7,497 bases of DNA, from positions 1-7,497 of the forward strand of contig JACPVB010000280.1 of assembly GCA_016191985.1 (NCBI GenBank), given 5' to 3'. The notes under the pieces are model-generated. The model did not search any database, was not told the DNA's origin, and saw only the letters and a program-made list of their open reading frames with translations. Every line of letters starts with the position of its first letter. The stretch's first letter is position 1. The position numbers and the translations under genes are program-made. This document shows, piece after piece, positions 5,686 through 7,497 of this stretch. Origin of the DNA: Chloroflexota bacterium. Lineage in GTDB: Bacteria; Chloroflexota; Anaerolineae; Anaerolineales; Villigracilaceae.

Positions 5686-6165
5686 ATGCAAACAAAAATT
5701 CCAAGCAAGGTTGAAAAGGCCGCAACGGTCTTCGACAAATTTTACAGGGGCTGCGGATGGCTGCTTATCAATCTCTTTGTCATGGGCTTTCTTTGCTGGG
5801 GGTTGTACGGCAGCTTCGTTGGCTTTCGCGTGGAGACCAACGGCGAGGTGACGGAAGGCAGTGTCGTCGGGCTTGATCATTTCGACGGGGGCACATACTC
5901 GGCCATCGTTGAATTTGAAGTGAACGGCCAGGCGTACTCCTTTGAAGACGACACGGCGTCCAGCCCGCCAAAATATGAAATTGGTGAAACAGTTCCTGTC
6001 CGCTACGACCAGTCAAACCCCAACCTGGCTCAAATAGACAGCAAGGTTCCGCTCTGGCTATTTCCTTCATGCTCCGTATTGGTTTTGATCCTTGCGTTGA
6101 TCGGCGTCAACATTTGGGGCTGGCGCGCCTGGAAACGCGGCGAAGAAATGGTGGATTTGCTTTAG
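5686..6165 (+). CDS. DUF3592 membrane protein, paralogue 1
   Basis: This 159-residue protein has two membrane helices (about 22-46 and 123-146) flanking an extracytoplasmic DUF3592 core. Core marks are GEVTEGSVVGL (53-63), YSAIVEFEVNGQAYSFEDD (71-89), YEIGETVPVRYD (97-108) and NPNLAQID (111-118), followed by the second helix. DUF3592 has no established biochemical role that I know of. The short cytoplasmic ends (KIPSKVEKAA at the start, RAWKRGEEMVDLL at the end) are charged. The core is shorter than in paralogue 2 because one loop (about 63-70) is reduced. It is the first of three tandem paralogues; a 420-base spacer full of repeats separates it from the second. Membership of the family is clear, its role is unknown. 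Confidence 0.88.
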   Translation: MQTKIPSKVEKAATVFDKFYRGCGWLLINLFVMGFLCWGLYGSFVGFRVETNGEVTEGSVVGLDHFDGGTYSAIVEFEVNGQAYSFEDDTASSPPKYEIGETVPVRYDQSNPNLAQIDSKVPLWLFPSCSVLVLILALIGVNIWGWRAWKRGEEMVDLL

Positions 6166-6181
6166 CAACCGACGTTACATA

Positions 6182-6321
6182 GTAGGGGCGACCCGTCAAA
6201 ATAGAAGGTAATAAGGTTGCTCAACGGGAGGGTCGCCCTTTACGTGAAAAGACTTCATGTCCGTGGGCGGCCCTCCCGTTGAGGTTTTGCAATTTGTAAA
6301 ACCTGGACGGGTCGCCCCTAC
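6182..6321. repeat. Two-tier 140-bp palindromic element between DUF3592 genes
   Basis: Outer arms GTAGGGGCGACCCGTC (6182-6197) and GACGGGTCGCCCCTAC (6306-6321) are a perfect 16-bp inverted repeat. Inner arms TCAACGGGAGGGTCGCCC (6221-6238) and GGGCGGCCCTCCCGTTGA (6265-6282) pair over 18 bases with one wobble around a 26-base loop. GGTCGCCC occurs in both tiers, so the arms are related to one another. It would form a long hairpin in RNA or a cruciform in DNA. It has no coding capacity and may be a non-autonomous mobile repeat or a terminator-like barrier. Confidence 0.8.
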
Positions 6322-6385
6322 CTATAAATCGCGTAAGGGGAGTTAACAAAAACAGTAGGATGATTGGGTGAGTGTGTATCGCCAA

Positions 6386-6401
6386 AAGTTTATATAAACT
6401 T
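6386..6401. promoter_or_regulatory. 16-bp perfect palindrome, possible operator
   Basis: AAGTTTATATAAACTT reads the same on both strands, as expected for a site bound by a dimeric regulator. It lies 184 bases before ATG 6586, between the two repeat elements. No well-placed -35/-10 pair was found next to it. It could equally be AT-rich chance or part of a repeat flank. Confidence 0.35.
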
Positions 6402-6415
6402 GAAAAAACTTTTTG

Positions 6416-6562
6416 CTACCGTACATCGCGCCAAATTATGTCGTTGCGAGCCGCCGTTCTTGGTTTTTCGGTGGCGCGGCAACCTCCTTTTGAACAGAAT
6501 TGCGCTTGAAAACAGGAGGTTGCTTCGGGGAGATCACCCTCGCAACGACATATGTACGGTAG
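6416..6562. repeat. Outer inverted and direct repeats flanking element copy 2
   Basis: CTACCGTACAT (6416-6426) and ATGTACGGTAG (6552-6562) are exact 11-bp inverted repeats lying outside the TIRs of the element at 6438-6551. Just outside them GAAAAAACTTT occurs in direct orientation at 6402-6412 and 6564-6574, resembling an 11-bp target duplication. This suggests one repeat inserted into another, or a larger composite element. The A-rich direct repeat could be coincidence. Confidence 0.55.
6438..6551. mobile_element. 114-bp palindromic MITE/REPIN-like element, copy 2
   Basis: It has the same 13-bp ends as 2052-2187: ATGTCGTTGCGAG (6438-6450) and CTCGCAACGACAT (6539-6551), here extended by one more pair (T 6437, A 6552). 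The first 50 bases align with copy 1 with scattered changes and a one-base gap. The inner hairpin is kept as GCAACCTCC (6479-6487) with GGAGGTTGC (6515-6523), a perfect stem where copy 1 has a mismatch and a wobble. The middle differs in length, so the copies are old. It lies in the leader of the second DUF3592 gene. Confidence 0.82.
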
Positions 6563-6574
6563 AGAAAAAACTTT

Positions 6575-6581
6575 AGAGGTG
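6575..6581 (+). promoter_or_regulatory. Conserved Shine-Dalgarno of the second DUF3592 gene
   Basis: AGAGGTG, preceded by TTT (6572-6574), ends four bases before ATG 6586. The leader is kept intact although repeat elements lie directly upstream, so ribosome binding is separate from them. Confidence 0.85.
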
Positions 6582-6585
6582 TCCC

Positions 6586-7143
6586 ATGAGTAACTTTGAC
6601 AAGAATTTGGATAAGGCTGTTGAGAATTACGAAAAGGGGTTTGATAAAGTCGCGAATGTTGCTGAAAAGGTGGGCCGCGGTGTAAACCGTCTGTATATTG
6701 GCTGCATCGGTGTATTTTCAAATTTGTTTTTTGCGGCATTCTGTTTGTGGGGAGCCTACGCCGCCTCTGTCAGTTGGAAATTGCAAACAGCGGGTGAAGT
6801 CACCACGGGCACAGTCACCCGCCTTGAGGAAAGCAAGACCAGTGAAGGGTACTGCTGTGAATATGCTCCCATCGTCGAATTCGACGTCAATGGGCAGACC
6901 TATTCCTTTGAGAATGACAGTGCTTCCGATTCGCCTGACTACGAGATCGGCAGCCAGGTCCAGGTGCGATACGACCCCGCCGACCCAAACACCGCGCAAA
7001 TTGACAATGCCATCGAACGCTGGCTGTTCCCTGCCATCATCATCCCCGCCATGATCTTCGCCGCGCTATTGGTGAATTTCACCCTCGTCCGCGCCTGGGT
7101 ACGAGGCGAAAGCATGGAAGGCGAATCGCTTCATCCACAATAA
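6586..7143 (+). CDS. DUF3592 membrane protein, paralogue 2
   Basis: At 185 residues this is the longer complete paralogue. A charged amphipathic N-terminal helix, probably cytoplasmic, occupies about 2-30 (DKNLDKAVENYEKGFDKVAN). Membrane helices are at about 38-61 and 145-168. The extracytoplasmic DUF3592 core holds GEVTTGTVTRLEE (70-82), a loop with CysCys (90-91), YAPIVEFDVNGQTYSFEND (93-111), YEIGSQVQVRYDPADPNTAQID (119-140) and a C-terminal charged tail (RGESMEGESLHPQ). It shares VEF-VNGQ-YSFE and YEIG-V-VRYD with paralogue 1, so they are duplicates that have since diverged. The third paralogue starts 43 bases after its stop with no hairpin between, so those two are likely one transcript. 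The CysCys pair is absent from the other two. Confidence 0.9.
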   Translation: MSNFDKNLDKAVENYEKGFDKVANVAEKVGRGVNRLYIGCIGVFSNLFFAAFCLWGAYAASVSWKLQTAGEVTTGTVTRLEESKTSEGYCCEYAPIVEFDVNGQTYSFENDSASDSPDYEIGSQVQVRYDPADPNTAQIDNAIERWLFPAIIIPAMIFAALLVNFTLVRAWVRGESMEGESLHPQ

Positions 7144-7176
7144 AAACTCTCAGGACTTACAAAAATTTAAACTTTA

Positions 7177-7182
7177 GAGGTG
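7177..7182 (+). promoter_or_regulatory. Conserved Shine-Dalgarno of the third DUF3592 gene
   Basis: The shared TTTAGAGGTG (7173-7182) ends four bases before ATG 7187 and decides the start of a gene that runs off the window without a stop codon. Confidence 0.85.
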
Positions 7183-7186
7183 AAAC

Positions 7187-7497
7187 ATGCAATCAGCAGA
7201 TCAAGCATTCCCATCGGACGCCAACAAAAAAAGTCCACGCAAATTAGGGTGCGCCTTTGCGCTCCTGCCGATCAGCGCCGTCATCCTTTTGGTGGTCAGC
7301 GTTTGGTATACCTATTCAAGCTACATGTTTTACACAAATGGTATCGAAGTGCAAGGGACCGTGGTCCGGCTTGAATCATCCCATTCCTCAGATTCAGGCA
7401 CCACCTATTCGCCCGTCTTTCGCTACACAGTCGACGGCCAGGAATACGAATACGAAAGCGTCAACTCCTCCTCTCCGCCCACCCACGAAGTCGGCGA
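7187..7497 (+). CDS. DUF3592 membrane protein, paralogue 3 (3' end outside the window)
   Basis: The frame from ATG 7187 stays open to the edge, giving 103 complete codons. A polar N-terminus (MQSADQAFPSDANKKSPRK) precedes one hydrophobic helix (about 20-45). The DUF3592 core follows: NGIEVQGTVVRLES (51-64), TTYSPVFRYTVDGQEYEYESV (72-92), then SSPPTHEVG at 95-103. The pattern V-G-V-RLE, SPVF-Y-VDGQ-Y and EVG lines up with YAPIVEFDVNGQ-Y and YEIG in paralogue 2. The YDP motif and second helix should lie just past the edge. The N-terminal tail differs from both siblings. A forward frame at 7180-7374 overlaps it but has no domain signal. Confidence 0.85.
   Translation, partial: MQSADQAFPSDANKKSPRKLGCAFALLPISAVILLVVSVWYTYSSYMFYTNGIEVQGTVVRLESSHSSDSGTTYSPVFRYTVDGQEYEYESVNSSSPPTHEVG

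Noticed and set aside
6182..6321. CRISPR-like repeats
   Set aside because: The repeats are inverted, not direct, and there are no regularly spaced spacers.
6364..6576. 70-aa frame and its 107-aa antisense partner over element copy 2
   Set aside because: Most of each frame is repeat sequence, and neither has a domain or a sensible start signal.
7180..7374. 64-aa plus-strand frame at the right end
   Set aside because: It is out of frame with the third DUF3592 paralogue, which has the conserved leader and core motifs.

Overview
The window looks like a piece of a free-living bacterial chromosome of medium GC content. Two sampled 60-base lines inside the first gene are about 30 % GC, and one inside the amylase gene is 53 %. 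An alpha-amylase, a sugar-transporter-like permease, DUF3592 proteins and intergenic spaces packed with palindromic elements together remind me of Chloroflexota (Anaerolineae-like). That is inference from gene style and memory, not proof. All genes are on the + strand.

Layout. Bases 1-495 are the 3' end of an AT-rich gene I do not recognise, followed by an AT-rich spacer that ends in a 91-base inverted-repeat structure (586-676). Bases 718-2052 encode a cytoplasmic GH13 alpha-amylase closest, from memory, to the archaeal subfamily GH13_7. Its stop codon shares a base with a 136-bp element with 13-bp terminal inverted repeats (2052-2187). A strong hairpin (2198-2247) and three small palindromes (2285-2385) follow. 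Bases 2509-4146 encode a 545-residue membrane protein that reads as a MalF-like half joined to a MalG-like half of a sugar ABC permease, with the coupling (EAA) loop missing from the first half. Just after it is a 14-codon remnant of a yeaK-like gene, cut off where a 27-bp direct repeat begins.

Bases 4269-4997 (unknown membrane protein) and 5003-5518 (intact YeaK/ProXp-type tRNA-editing protein) form a tight pair. From 5686 to the right edge lie three consecutive DUF3592 membrane-protein genes: two complete, the third cut by the window. All three carry the same ribosome-binding leader (TTTAGAGGTG, four bases, ATG). The spaces around the first two hold a 139-bp palindrome, a two-tier 140-bp palindrome, a 16-bp perfect palindrome and a second copy of the 13-bp-TIR element.

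Functionally, the amylase and the permease-like protein may both concern alpha-glucans or maltodextrins, but they are separated by 456 bp of repeats and no binding protein or ATPase is visible. The YeaK protein would hydrolyse mischarged tRNAs. The DUF3592 cluster is a lineage-specific tandem expansion of unknown role. I see no tRNA, rRNA, CRISPR array, transposase or phage gene. The most notable items are the fused, half-degenerate permease, the broken yeaK remnant with its repeat junction, the paired TIR elements (one nested inside further repeats), and the triplicated DUF3592 genes with a fixed leader.
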